Positions 17,341 through 29,630 of a DNA stretch of 64,000 nucleotides are shown here, in pieces. The position numbers were made by a program, and so were the translations under genes. This DNA comes from Rheum nobile. Its lineage: Eukaryota; Streptophyta; Magnoliopsida; Caryophyllales; Polygonaceae. The stretch covers positions 496,001 through 560,000 of the forward strand of contig WOAB01000530.1 of the NCBI GenBank assembly GCA_027886185.1, in the 5' to 3' direction. Position 1 is the first letter of the stretch; every line of letters starts with the position of its first letter. The notes beneath the pieces were generated by a model. That model saw only the letters and a list, made by a program, of their open reading frames with translations, was not told where the DNA came from and ran no database searches.

Positions 17341-20008
17341 ATGGACGAAATAACTCGACATAACAGAGCGTTGAGATTGACTGTTATTAGAGATAAACGA
17401 CAACGGACAATTTCAAATGGATCAGGTAAATAAATTGCATTCAATTCTTCACATTTTTTCCCGATAAATTGAAATATGAACTTGAATATAAATAGTCATT
17501 ATGCAGGATGTATTCCTGGAGTTAGTCCCAATTCATTCGTTAGTGGTCGTATCCCCATGTCCGACATTTCAAATGGTTAGTAATGTTATTCGATAAAGTC
17601 TTCATTTAATTCTATTCGACCATCTATATTGTAATAAGTGATTGATTTTCTATAATAAAATATATATTTATTTTAATGATTCTATAAAACAAAGAAACAA
17701 AATTTAACTATTTATAAGTATGAGAACATATAATTGTTGTTTATAAATTTTTGCTTATGCTTACAATTTGTAACACATATCCATTTATTTATGTAGTACA
17801 CCAGAATATTACACCGTTGGCTTTGCATGTACCCCGAAGTGATCAAAACGTTCATAATTCATTTTTATCTATAAGTGTTCCAGAGCAAGAAAACTACGGT
17901 ATAATTTTTTTTGGTCTTACTATCCGTTTAATTAAGTATCATATTTTGTTTTATCTATAATAAGTAGATTATGATATAACTATTTATTTGTAGTTCAATT
18001 GCACAATGTCATCCGTAAAGAACAAAATCATATGCACAATGTCGAACAATGTATGGTATTCTTAAATTTCGTATGAAATAAGTGATTTATGTATTTATAA
18101 TATTTGAATTTTATTTTCATGCACAAATTAGCTCGACAAAGGAGGAAATTGAGAATGAATGTGATAAGCCATAAGCGGGATGGAACATCGCTAATCGACT
18201 TAGGTTAGAACCAAATATATCATATTTAATTACAAATTTAAATTAATGTAGTTCTTGCTTAACCAAAATCAATGCAGTCAATACACTTGGAAATAGTAGC
18301 AACTCTATATTTATCCAGGATATACCATTATGTATTACAGTTTATGGTCTTAAGTTTGAGGTTATATTTTATGTATCAATATTTAATACTTTAGTGTTCA
18401 GGTACAAGAAATTCATCTGCATTGACAGGAGGTTCAAATAATTTATCACATATAAGTGATGGTAATAATCGTTTTATGAAGTGTCAAATTTTATATTTGG
18501 TTATACTCATAAGTTGATTATAGTATTATACCTTTATGTTTACAGTTGAATTGCACAATTCAATGCTTACAAAACAAACTGATTTGGCATCTGCTGAACA
18601 AGGTATGTTATTCATAAAATTTATATGAAATGGGTGATTTTTTTAATAATAATTCATATTTATTTTCATTCACAACATAGCTCGGCATAGGAGGAAGTTG
18701 AGAATGAATGTCATATGACATAAGTGACATGGAACATCACTAAACGAATTAGGTTAGCAAAAAAAAACTTATGGATGTCAATAATTAATAAGTAATGTTT
18801 ATTTTTCTTTACCAAACTTTGTGCAGGCAATGTACTTGGAAATATTAGCAACTCTGTACTTACCCAATCTACACCATTATCTATTACGGTTAATGGTTAG
18901 TTATTAATGAATTATATTATTTAATATACTTCTAGGCATGCATTGTCTTAAGTTTGAGGTTTTCAAAATGAATAATGATCATTTAATACTTCAATGTGAA
19001 GGTACAAGGAATTCATGTATATTGCCAGGATGTTCAAATTTTGTACCACAAATAAGTAATGGTACTATTCGACTGTATTTGTAATTGTACTAAGCATAGT
19101 TGTTATTTTATAATCTTTTATTATGCGTATTTATATAAGAAAAAAATTAATATCCGTGTATTTATGTAGTGTCCGCTAATGTTACGCCGACGGATTTACA
19201 TTTACCAATAGCGGATCAAATCGCTACTAACTCAGTTCTACCTATAAGCCTAAATGACAAGGAAAACTATAGTACCAAATTATTGTTTTATCAAGCCATG
19301 TTATTAAGTATTAGATTATTTTTTGTCTTACATCACTGTGTGTAGTATGATATATGTATTTATTTGCAGCTCCTTTACACAATGCAAGTCTTACTAATGA
19401 AGTTGACATAACAAATATTGAACAAGGTACAATTGTAATCAATAAATATTAATTGAGTGATTTATTGCATTTCAATATTTGTAATTGCTTTCCATTGACA
19501 AATTAGGTCGACGTAAGAGGATGTTGAGAATGAATGTGATTAGGCATAAGAGGCATGAAACACCACTAATTGAATCAGGTTAGCAAAAACCGCTTAATTT
19601 TATGGTAAATACTTAATGAAATTTACGCTCTCATCTAATTGGATATGCATATATGGTATACATTCCGACATTGTTCAAAATATACGATCACTTACATATT
19701 TAAATTTCAGGAACTACTAATTCATATGCGTTGCCAGGGTGTTCATCTACATTACCAAATATTGGTAATGTTATAATTAATATCATATTTTTGTTTGTAT
19801 CCATAATAGGATCCTGTTTTCCATTACATTAAGATTGTTTAACATGTTGTAATGTCCATAATATATGTTAAAATAAGCACCTTTTAGCATATTTAATATA
19901 TGTTACAATTTATTTGTTCGACCTTTAATTTCTTTATAACAATAGTCTGATGTACAGATCCTCGCAAAAATGAATAGAACAACAAAAAATCATACTGGTA
20001 AACCAGGT
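17341..20008 (+). pseudogene. Helitron rep gene, N-terminal exons in repeated modules
   Basis: A run of short exons, each with AG before and GT after. Candidate first exon 17341-17425 (ATG; basic, MDEITRHNRALRLTVIRDKR), then 17506-17575. After that five exon types recur: E 17797-17898 and 19170-19271 (102 nt each); A 17994-18050, 18546-18602, 19370-19426 (57 nt); B 18132-18203, 18681-18752, 19507-19578 (72 nt; basic RRKLRMNV type); C 18278-18346, 18827-18895 (69 nt); D 18402-18461, 19002-19061 (60 nt), 19711-19764. Repeat-exon lengths divide by three, so copies can be added without shifting the frame. Arg-rich exons of this kind precede the Rep core in plant Helitrons. Exon borders are my reading of splice signals and not proven. 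Confidence 0.6.
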
Positions 20009-20079
20009 AAGTCTTTTGTATTATTTGCTAAATTTGTAACATTTGTTTGTTTATTGTTTAACGTTATTAATATGTTATA

Positions 20080-22862
20080 GTGCAATACCTCGATCACGGT
20101 GAAGCAGTGTATGAATGTCTGCATGTGGGGCATTGCTATGGCATGCTGAAAGATTAAATACACAAGACCCTTCAAGCGAAGATATATGTCATATTTCTTC
20201 CTTATGTTGCATGAAAGGAAAAATTGAGCTCCCATTGCTACAAGAGACACCGCCGTTGTTGAATAATCTTTTGACAAATAAGCATCCAAAAAGCAAACAA
20301 TTTTGTGAGAACATTATAGCTTACAATATGATGTTTGCTTTCACCTCTTTGGGAGGAAAGGTATCACCCATCACGAAAGGTCGTAGAACTTATTGTTACC
20401 GAATGCATGGACATAATTTTCACAGAATAGGGAGTTTGTTACCAGTGTCGGGGACAACTCCAAAGTTTTCGCAATTACGTATATTTATATTTTGTTTGTT
20501 ACTACTTATATTTATATAACATTATTCTTTATTACTAAGACATTACTTTGATCTTTACTTATGACAGCTCTAGAGTCAAAAAAGTTGATGATTCACTTGT
20601 GATTGAGTTGAGAAAGATGATAGATCAACACAACCCTCATGCAAAAGCATTTAGAATGGCCAGAGATCGATTTAAGGATGAAGGTGTAACAGATATGAAG
20701 TGCGACTGGTTAGCAAAAGAAACACTGATGGTCGGAGATATAATCTCCCAACGAGTTCAGAGGTTGTTGCTCTTATTCTTGGTGATATTGATACAAATCT
20801 TGAGCCCAGGGACATTATACTTCATACAAGGTCTGGTCAGTTACAACGGATTCACGAATTACATCCTTCGTACCTTGCGCTTCAATATCCGTTGACATTC
20901 CCTTATGGTGAGGACGGGTATAGACCTGACATTGCTTTAAGTGAAAGGTGCAACACTTCTGCAAGGAAGAGGTCAAGGGTTACGCTAAAAGAATTCTGTC
21001 AGTTTCGAATCCACAAGCGTCGAGGCGAAACTGGGATTATGAGGTCATCTAGAAAGTTGTTTCAACAATTTTTGGTTGATGTTTATACAATGATTGAATC
21101 AAAAAGGTTGAACTACCATCGAACTCATCAGAAGAACATACGGGCTGATTTATATAAAAATCTTACCGCAGCAACGAGCAAGGGTCATACAGCACCGACA
21201 TCATTTGGAAAGCGAATAGTGTTGCCATCTTCATTTACAGGGGGTCCTAGATATATGCAGCAGAACTATCAAGATACAATGACAATATGTAAACACCATG
21301 GTTATCCAGATCTATTCATAACATTCACATGCAATTCAAAATGGCCTGAAATTGTAAAGTTTTGCGAAGAAAGGGGTCTACAGTCAGAGGATCGGTCGGA
21401 CATTATATGTAGAGTATTCCACATGAAATTGGAGTCCATGATCAAAGATTTCAAAGTAAAAAAATTATTTGGCAAGGTTAATTCCGATAATGTCTCTTTT
21501 ACTGTCCTCACTTTAGTTATTGTTTATATGTGTATAAAATATATTATTTCCCTGACATGTTTATAGTCTATTAAATGTATCAGTTTTTGCTTTTTTAAAA
21601 TGTATTAAATAAGTTGAACATATACCTTTGACTTATGGATCTTTTGTAGTTATTTACACAATCGAATTCCAAAAGCGTGGTCTGCCTCATGCACATATTT
21701 TATTGTTTCTGGATAAGGAATCTAAGTTGCCAACTACTACAGATATCGATACGGTCATCTCGGCTGAAATTCCACACCCAACCGAGGATGTTGATTTATT
21801 CAACGTGGTGACAAATTTCATGATGCATGGTCCATGCGGAGCTTCTAAACCACCATCTTCGTGTATGGCTGATGGAAAGTGTAAAAAGTACTTTCCAAAA
21901 CAATTTGTTGAGCAGACTTTTGTTGATGAAGATGGGTACCCTGTTTACAGAAGACGTGACGATGGTAGAACGATAAAAAAGAGTGGAGTTCCCCTTGATA
22001 ATCGGTATGTGGTTCCTTATAATGCATTTCTTCTCCTAAAATACAATGCACATATAAATGTTGAATGGTGCAACCGATCAGGCTCTATCAAGTATCTGTT
22101 CAAGTACATAAACAAAGGGCATGATCGCGTCACTGTTGCAATTACAAACTCTGATACAAACAATGTCGGTGATAATTGCATGGACGAAATAAAAAACTAC
22201 TACACCGCCCGCTATGTATCTTCGTGTGAAGCGGCTTGGAGGATTTTTGCCTTTGATATTCATTACATGACTCCTGTTGTTCAACGTTTGAATTTGCACC
22301 TTACCGGTGAGGAAAGCGTTTTATTTGATGATGATGATCCTATTGATGTCGTCTTAAATGATCATGAAAGTGATAAATCAATGTTTCTGCAATGGGTGGC
22401 GTCTAACAAAAAGTTTCCAGAAGCTAAAGATTTGACGTATTCCGAATTTCCAAAGAAATTTATTTGGGTAGCTTCATCTAGGCATTGGAAAAAACGTGAC
22501 AGGCGTGGTTCTGTTGGAAGGATTTATCGCGTAGCTCCTGGTAGTGGCGAGAAGTACTATCTTAGAATTTTGTTGAATCATATAAAAGGACCAACATGCT
22601 ACGAAGATTTAAGGACTGTTGAGGGTTCAGTTTATAGTACATTTAAAGAAGCTTGATATGCATTGAGGTTGTTAGATGATGACATAGAATATGTTGACGG
22701 GATAACTGAAGCAAGTTTTTGGGGATCAACAAACTACATTAGGAGTCTATTTGTATTTCTTTTGGTGTCTGATTGCATGGAAAAACCAGAGTTTGTTTGG
22801 GAACAAACATAGAGGCTTCTAGCAGATGACATTGTCGATAAACAGAGGAGAATTCTACGAAT
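20080..22862 (+). pseudogene. Helitron Rep (HUH endonuclease) core, broken
   Basis: Encodes the rolling-circle endonuclease part of RepHel, which nicks and joins DNA strands. Visible in order: the Cys-rich start (CGALLWHAERLN, later CCMKGKIELPLL); an intron at about 20476-20568; the TDGRRYNLPTSSEV block; the Helitron_like_N region; the FITFTCNSKWPE motif; an intron at about 21477-21650; the HUH motif GLPHAHIL (21679-21702); and the two catalytic tyrosines of KYLFKYINKG at 22093 and 22105. One-base losses shift the frame near 20123 and 20699. Stops lie at 22654 (TGA, before YALRLLDDD) and 22810 (TAG, a usual Trp site). The catalytic motifs themselves are intact. Confidence 0.88.
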
Positions 22863-22987
22863 TAAGGGTATGTATTTCATTAACGTTGTTTACTTGATCA
22901 TAATCGTAACTGCATTTGATGTACTTTTTGGGGGAATATATTGTACTCATTTAATTGTAGTGACATGTGAATTCTATTTATATGCAG

Positions 22988-24657
22988 ATTTGCATGTTAC
23001 AGATGACCAATTAAAAAATTACGCTCTTGCCGAAATTGACAAGTTATTACGACAAAATGATAGTAGTTTGAGTCACTATAAAACCATGCCTTCTGTAGAT
23101 TCAATCCTCATATCTGAAGGTTTCAACAAGCTTATACAAGATGAACTTCGATATGATAAATCATGTCTAGACGAGGAACATTCACAATTACTTTCTAGAT
23201 TTACAATGGAGCAAAAATGGGTGTATGATGAGATCATGAATGTTGTTTTATCAAATAACGGGGGTGTCTTCTTTTTATATGGTTATGGTGGTACAGGCAA
23301 AACTTATATATGGAGGGCACTTTCGGCGGCTATAAGGTCAAAAGGTGAAATAGTCCTTATTGTTGCTTCAAGTGGAAATGCAGCTCTCCTAATACCTGGC
23401 GGCAAAACCGCTCATTCGAGGTTTAAAATACCTTTGCAAGTTAATGAGGATTCAACGTGTCATATATGTTCAGGTACTGAACTTTCTGAGTTGATATGTG
23501 CAGCCAAACTTATTATCTGGGATGAAGTTGTCATGACAAATAGGTTCTGTTTTGAAGCTTTAGACAAGACGTTAATAGATATTTTATGGGCTACAAATCC
23601 CCTTAGTTTAGAGCAACCTTTTTTTTTTGGAGGGAAAGTCATAGTATTTGGTGGAGACTTTAGGCAAATCCTACCCGTTATCTCAAAAGGGAGCAGGCAA
23701 GATGTTGTTTTTGCCACCATTAATTCCTCTTATTTGTGGGACCATTGCAAAGTTCTTACGCTGACAAGGAATATGAGGATTCAACAAGGTACATCTGAAT
23801 CTCAGATCCAAGAGGCAAAAGAATTTTCTGAATGGATATTAAGAATCGGAGACGGGACTGCAGGTGTTGACAATGATGGAGAAGCGCAAATAGAAATCCC
23901 CGATGAACTATTGGTCAAGGATTATGACTTAGATCCGATTCCAGCAGTTGTTAAATCTGTGTATTCTTCTCTAATGGAAGATCAGTTGTCTCCTGCATAC
24001 TTTGAAGAACGAGCAATTTTTGCTCCAACACACGAAGAGGTAGATAAAGTTAATGAGTATATATTGTCTTCGTTGCCTAGTGATGAAAAGATCTATCTTA
24101 GTTCGGATAGTCTGTGCAAGACAGGTTCTGTTAAAGACAATGATGCGAGTATTTATACGTCTGATTATTTGAACAGTATTAGATGTTCTGGTCTGCCAAA
24201 TCATGTACTCAAACTAAAGGTTGGGGTGCCTATTATGCTACTCTGAAATATTGATCAATCTTTAGGTTTATGTAATGGGACAAGATTGATAACCACGCAA
24301 CTTGGCAGTCATGTTATACAAGGGAGAGTTATTTCAGGCAACAATATCGGACATACGGTGTTGATTCCTCGCATGATAATGTCACCATCATACACTTCAT
24401 TCCCTTTCAAGTTTCAACGAAGGCAATTTCCCTTGAGTGTATGTTTTGCTATGACCATAAACAAAAGCCAGGGCCAATCTCTTGCAAATGTTGGTTTGTA
24501 TCTTTCACGCCCTATTTTCAGTCATGGCCAGTTTTATGTTGCATCATCAAGGGTGACTAGCAAGAAAGGTTCGAAGATATTGATTTGCGACAAAGATAAG
24601 AAGAGGTATAATACTACAACCAATGTAGTATACAAGGAAGTTTTTAATAATTTTTAG
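22988..24657 (+). pseudogene. Helitron Pif1-type helicase domain, broken by one stop
   Basis: C-terminal helicase half of the Helitron protein, joined to Rep by an intron of about 120 bp ending at tatatgcag (22987). Superfamily 1 Pif1-like motifs: Walker A GYGGTGKT at 23281-23304, Walker B IIWDEVVM with Asp-Glu at 23521-23526 (most relatives have DEAPM), the GGDFRQILPV block, LTRNMR, and the motif VI region QFYVASSRVTSKKG near the end. A single TGA at 24244, where relatives have Arg, separates the last 130 codons; otherwise the frame is open. It would unwind DNA during strand displacement. It lies 333 bases before the Helitron 3' end. Confidence 0.9.
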
Positions 24658-24989
24658 CAATTTTGAACATCGTTCCACATTTAATGTTTTTCGTTTCATT
24701 TTCATGTATTATATGATCATTTTTATTATTTTAGATGGTTTTAGTAGTATTGATGTAAGTGATGTTGCTATACCTGTTTGAAAGACTACTTAGGTAATTT
24801 TTATTATTAATAAAGTTATAGAGAGTGTCGTCTCTCTTTATATAATTTAGTTTTTGGTATATCTTGAATATTTTTTTTCGATTAGTCATGTTTTATTTAA
24901 ATAACTAATCAAATAAATATTGAACCAATGACTCATCCATAATTAAAAAAATATTATTTTTATAAATGTAAAAAAAAAGATAAACAAAT
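24658..24989. other. Helitron 3' non-coding tail
   Basis: AT-rich region between the helicase stop codon and the terminal hairpin. It should hold the polyadenylation signal; aataaag at about 24809 is a candidate but not decisive. Confidence 0.4.
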
Positions 24990-25017
24990 CCCGTGCAAGG
25001 CACGGGTATTACTCTAG
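24990..25017 (+). other. Helitron 3' hairpin and CTAG terminus
   Basis: Perfect stem cccgtgc/gcacggg with loop aag (24990-25006), then tattact and the terminal CTAG at 25014-25017; the next base is T. This is the transposition terminator structure of Helitrons. Confidence 0.92.
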
Positions 25018-25522
25018 TTTGCAACTACATGTTTACAACTTGTAGACAATAATACATGTGCTTAGAAGATTTATTTCCATTTATATTTAAACACAAATCT
25101 AATATAAACTAGCTTAACACATAATCTAAATCTTCTACGCCAATATTTTAAAAAATTTAACAAAAAAAGCTCAACACTTGTCCATTTATATTTAAACACA
25201 ATTTTTATTTATATTTATGCTTGCAACTATATTATGAACTTGACTTTTGTTCTCTACAATAAGGGATATTACAAATTGGGGATTTCATTTTAGAAGGTAA
25301 TATAGGAAACCAGGAGAATTATGGAGGAAAATAAGGCCCAAATAGAAAGAGTATAATATGGGCTATGGTAAGTGCGTTTGGGCCCAATTTCCATACTAGT
25401 GAACCGGTTCTCCATGGATCTCAATAACACACTGACGCATTTTCCAATCTCATAAAAAAGTTCCATCAAAAAATCTCATAACAAAGAGTTGATTCTTGCT
25501 ATCAAGTTACAAGCTTACCAAT
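25018..25522. other. Gene-free spacer
   Basis: AT-rich sequence with no open frame of note, RNA gene or terminal repeat recognised. Confidence 0.55.
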
Positions 25523-26385
25523 GGCTTTAAAAAAAAAAATCACTAAAAATAATTTCAACTTTCACTAGTAGACCAAAAATAATCCCAATTTTCAATTTAA
25601 CCAAAAATAATTCCAACTTTCTATTCAACCAAAAATAAACTCAACTTTTAACCCATGAACCAAAAATAATCCCAATGATTTTTATGATTGAGATTTCGAC
25701 TAATTTGATTACGACATGACATCTAATAAGAGATCGTGTACAAATAATAATCATTTACCACGTCCAACTATGAAAAAACCTCGAATACACGTCGTTAAAT
25801 TAGTCGAAATCTCAACCGAAAAAATCATTAGGATTATTTTAGGTTCATGGGTTGAAAGTAGACGTGTCAACTGGGTCGGGCGGGTCGGGTTCGGATTCGG
25901 GTCATGTCGGGTTCGGGTCAAATCGGGTTTGGGTCAATCGGGTTGATAAAATTTTTGGGTCGGGCGGGTCGGGTTCGGGTTGACCCAGCGGGTCGAACAT
26001 GCCCTTTTTTATGATTATTATTATTATAAATTTTAACTTTATAAAAATAATTATAATAATATAATTAATATTATATTATTATTTAATAAAGTTTATTAAA
26101 ATATTTAATATAAATGAAATAAAATATACAAAATAAAGGGGACCCGCGAGCTCGGATTTGCGTTTGGGTCGAGTCGGATCGGGTTTGGGTTCAGGTCTTT
26201 CTTGACCCAGTGACGTTCGGGTCGGGTTCGGGTCCTTTCGGGTCGGGTCGGGTGGGGTTTTCGGGTTGGGTCGGTTTTTGACGGGTCTAGTTGAAAGTTA
26301 AGATTATTTTTAGTTGAATTGAAAGTTGAGAATATTTTTAATCTATTAACGAAAGTTGGGATTATTTTTGATATTTTTTTCTAAA
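25523..26385. mobile_element. Fold-back element, split by a MITE
   Basis: The left arm repeats the phrase ccaaaaataatcccaa.tttc (about 25530-25690). The right part carries its reverse complement: ttaggattattttaggttc near 25829 and gaaagttgggattattttt near 26353. Without the inserted MITE (25859-26289) the arms would form a long imperfect hairpin around a loop near 25730-25790. No coding capacity is seen. Exact ends and target duplication could not be fixed. Confidence 0.65.
25859..26289. mobile_element. hAT-type MITE, GC-rich, nested in the fold-back element
   Basis: Starts tagacgtgtcaac and ends ttgacgggtcta (imperfect inverted ends), flanked by the exact 8-bp repeat gttgaaag at 25851-25858 and 26290-26297. 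The interior is dominated by gggtcgggttcggg repeats on both sides of an AT-rich middle. Size 431 bp, no gene. The target duplication and end sequence support the hAT superfamily. Confidence 0.87.
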
Positions 26386-26464
26386 AAAATGTTACTAGAG
26401 CAATAAGTAAAAAGCCAGCAAAGATGATAAAGTGTGGTGTGGGTGGGACCACCATTAGATTATA

Positions 26465-26661
26465 CTCCCTTTGTCCCCTTTTGTTTGTCCCATGGGGGAG
26501 GACACACTCACCGATGCGAGTTTTGTATCGTTGAGACGAATCAAACAAGACCCCACATGATTATGTTTTTTCTTATATATTGGAAGAAATCTTACAGATT
26601 CTCTTCAACTGTGAATAGTATCAAGATTGGCTATGGGACAAACTTTCAGGGACGGAGGGAG
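26465..26661. mobile_element. Stowaway-type MITE (Tc1/Mariner)
   Basis: Left end ctccctttgtccc and right end gggacggagggag are inverted copies of the common plant Stowaway terminus, bounded by TA at 26463-26464 and 26662-26663. Size 197 bp, non-coding. Confidence 0.9.
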
Positions 26662-26903
26662 TAGTTGCTTTCGCTGCTTATAAGAGAGTTTTTAGGCATT
26701 TCTACCAAAAAAAAAGAGAGTTTTTGGGCATGAAAGAAGATATTTTTTTTGCCATTAACGTGTAGTGTTTTCTTGGGCAAGCAAATGCTGCAATTGAATT
26801 ATTGTCCTCTAAAACCACTTTTCCCTTTGCTTGAAATCATGGTGTGACCTAGTGAGAGATATCTGTAAGAGTGAGTTACACAGAAGAAAGGTTCGTCGAC
26901 ATT

Positions 26904-26995
26904 AGCAACACCCCTGCAGTTGCGCCGAAATGCCCGTATATTGATCAACGACGACGAGCATTTTGGGGCAACTGCTGTGGGTGTTGTTGTTGCGT
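26904..26995. repeat. Hairpin-forming inverted repeat, possible MITE core
   Basis: agcaacacccctgcagttgc and the following gaaatgcccg are matched in inverted order by cgagcattttgggg and caactgctgtgggtgttg. The two arms are separated by about 17 bases. Flanking gccgctgcctgcaaccaaac resembles ends of miniature elements, but a target duplication was not found. Confidence 0.55.
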
Positions 26996-27873
26996 TGGCC
27001 GCTGCCTGCAACCAAACAACAACATCACAATGGTTGTCTCCATCCTCCTTCGCTTAGCTACGGGTTTACCCTTAATGCCTTTTTCTTATTTGGCATCATA
27101 GGAAATAAAATTTCATAAAAATCAGTTTTTGTTGACAAAACTTTCACATTTCTTCTTCTTCCAGACTCAGTGTATAGTTTTTTTTTACTGTTGTAAGAGA
27201 ATCAGTCACATATATTTAGGGTTGTTGAACCCGAATCAAGCTATCCATCTAATACGAAGTACACTAGAAGACAATGATGGCCCATTAGGAGTTCAAGCCC
27301 ATTAAACTTCAGCCCACTTGTCTAATGAGAAGATCAAAGTGGAATTGGGCACATAAGCTGATCATCATCAGCTTCCACCGAACACATCTCCTTCCTCTCT
27401 ATATTCTCCATCAATTCTCTGTAATTCACGATTAGAGTGTTTTTCTGTTTTCTTTGATTCCCAAAACTCTTGTACTTCATTCCATTGATTAGTGGATTTC
27501 TGTGTGGCTGTTGTTGTGGGGTTTTTCACCTGGAGCTCGGGTTTCCCCACGTAAATCTCGGTGTCTTTGATTCTCCCAATTTCGTTCTCGTTTGCAATCG
27601 GTTCTTGGTACAACAAGGGTTTTATTATGATTATTACTTAGAGTATATATCAAAACTAATTACCTTTCAGGTCGGCGGTGGGCAATTAGGTGGTCTTGAC
27701 TCTTGAGGTTCAAGGAGATGGACAATTTTGTCTAATTTGTTCTAGAAAGATTCTACCTTTGGGTGATTCATTTAACGAAATTTTAGTGTTTTGCTTTCAA
27801 ATAAAGATAAGTACATGGTATTTTTTTTTAGAACAAGAGTGATTTGATGAAATCTGCCCTGCTAATTCTACTA
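26996..27873. other. Gene-free stretch, unassigned
   Basis: Contains GGCCCATT/GCCCA motifs near 27287-27315 and a pyrimidine-rich leader-like stretch near 27380-27480, so it may be a remnant promoter or LTR. I found no domain in any frame and do not call a gene. Confidence 0.4.
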
Positions 27874-28191
27874 AGTACAGGTTTGGTTGGGAAGTAAATT
27901 TTTATGATTTTAAATTATTTGGAAATTGATATTAAATATATGTATTTTGTTGGTCTTTTTGTTTTTAAAAAATACAGATATTTAATTCATGAGATTTTCA
28001 ATTCCTACAAAATATAGGAAGTGCAATCACCTAGAGAGGAGTGAGTAATTTTTTTTTCCCATATTTTCTATGATTTAGATTTTAACCAAACATAATTTAT
28101 CAATTCTCATGAATTTAAATTATCATATTTTGATTTCACATGAAATAACTTCATAGAAATTACACTTCTCACGTTCAACCAAACAAGCACT
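27874..28191. mobile_element. MITE with short inverted ends, superfamily unclear
   Basis: Left end agtacaggtttggttg and right end caaccaaacaagcact are inverted copies. The flanks aattctacta (left) and aattcacta (right) are near-duplicates differing by one base, perhaps a decayed 9-bp target duplication. The interior is AT-rich and inverted in part. Non-coding. Confidence 0.6.
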
Positions 28192-29630
28192 AATTCACTA
28201 TATATACAAGTAGATTTTGGCATGCTTATAACTGAAACTCTTGGTCCAAATTCTCTTTCAGAGTTAAACTCGTATATCGTGGTCGATCATTTTACAGAAT
28301 GCGCTATATATATATTTATCAGATTCACTGTATCTAGATTCACTGTCACTATTTTTTTGTCCTTTTGGAAATTCTGTAAAGGAATTGAAGGAAGAAAACC
28401 AAACACAATAGAAAGACATAGATGCTATATATTAGTGTGCTTCTGGTATAGATATAGAGAATGAGGAAATTAATCAATGAAATATCCAATTTTACATATT
28501 ATCTTCGTAAAAAGACAAGATATTTTCATTTTGAGACCTGTTGTGATATGACTATGGGAATCGTCATTTTTGAAGAAGGTTAAAAACTTGTCCCAAGAAA
28601 ATGGTTCAAAACTTGGAAGGTGTCAAAATCGAAGAATCTGTCGCGTCGACACCTACTCAGTACTATGGCCATATCCGGAGCTACGAACGTCCAATGGAGG
28701 CCCATGAGTAGTCATTGGAAAACTAAGGAAAATATCTACAACTATCATGTTAAGGTCTTCCTCAAATTCCCGACAAAGAAACCCAGAAACCGTTGTATTT
28801 ACGACAGTTCAGCAGAAGCTGGCCATTTTGGGGCTATTTAATTTAATCCTATTATTAGTGAATTTAAGACAATTTATTACAACAAAAGATGTAGTGGGAC
28901 ATGTTGATTCGGTTAGTGGAAGCTACTTTCCTTGTTTTTAGGTTAGTGCTAGATCGTGGGTTTAGTGCTAGCATTAAGTTATTAAGTTAGTGGCAAGGTT
29001 AGTGCTAGATCGTGGGTTTATTTTGCATTTTCTTTATTGTCAATTTGGTACCTATATATATGGTGACCGAGCTTTGTAATTGGAAGTTTTGAATTGGAAA
29101 AAAAAGGCTAGAACTGAGTGTTTTATGAGAGAATTTCTCTTGTTTGCTCGTGAGTCATATCGAGTGTGTTCGTGTGTAATATCGAACAAACCGATCTTGT
29201 TTCAAGAGTGAGTCATATCTCTTGAATCTCGATCTCTCCTAAACTTGAGTGGTGAGTCATATCCACAATAGTGTTATGTGATTATCCCTCTACCAATCCA
29301 TCTCAGCCATCCTCAAGTCCATCACCGTTACGAGCCATCCCAAACTCCACTCACACCATCGCAAAATTCCTTCCCGGAACTTTCGACAGCATCTCAGTAG
29401 AACCGGAATATCTTTTTATTCCCTACCCAGAAAATTCTAACAATTTTAGGGAATAAACTAGACTTCAATATCTAACTCTGGGCTTTGGAATCACTTCATT
29501 CCGATCTCAGACGAGCGAGAACGAGCTAGTTGAAGTTAGGCCTGTTTTCTGGGCTTTGGGTTGACGATTGCTTGAAGATCTTTCGAGCCTTTCCTTGCAC
29601 CGCGTCATTCTTGATCCTTGATTCTCAACA
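28192..29630. other. Gene-free stretch with LTR-like debris
   Basis: A 24-bp direct repeat beginning ggttagtgctagatcgtggg occurs at 28941-28964 and 28997-29020. The stretch 29045-29280 (tatatatatgg box, then several gagtcatatc repeats) looks like the R-U5 part of a Copia-type LTR, but no partner LTR is present. No gene is recognised. A 62-codon Ser/Pro-rich open frame near 29271-29456 has no known domain. Confidence 0.4.

Noticed and set aside
27260..27710. First exon and intron of a host gene
   Set aside because: Promoter-like GGCCCA motifs and a pyrimidine leader are present, but no downstream coding exon could be found before the next MITE.
29271..29456. Ser/Pro-rich 62-codon frame as a secreted peptide
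   Set aside because: No signal peptide, no recognised family, and surrounded by LTR-like debris.
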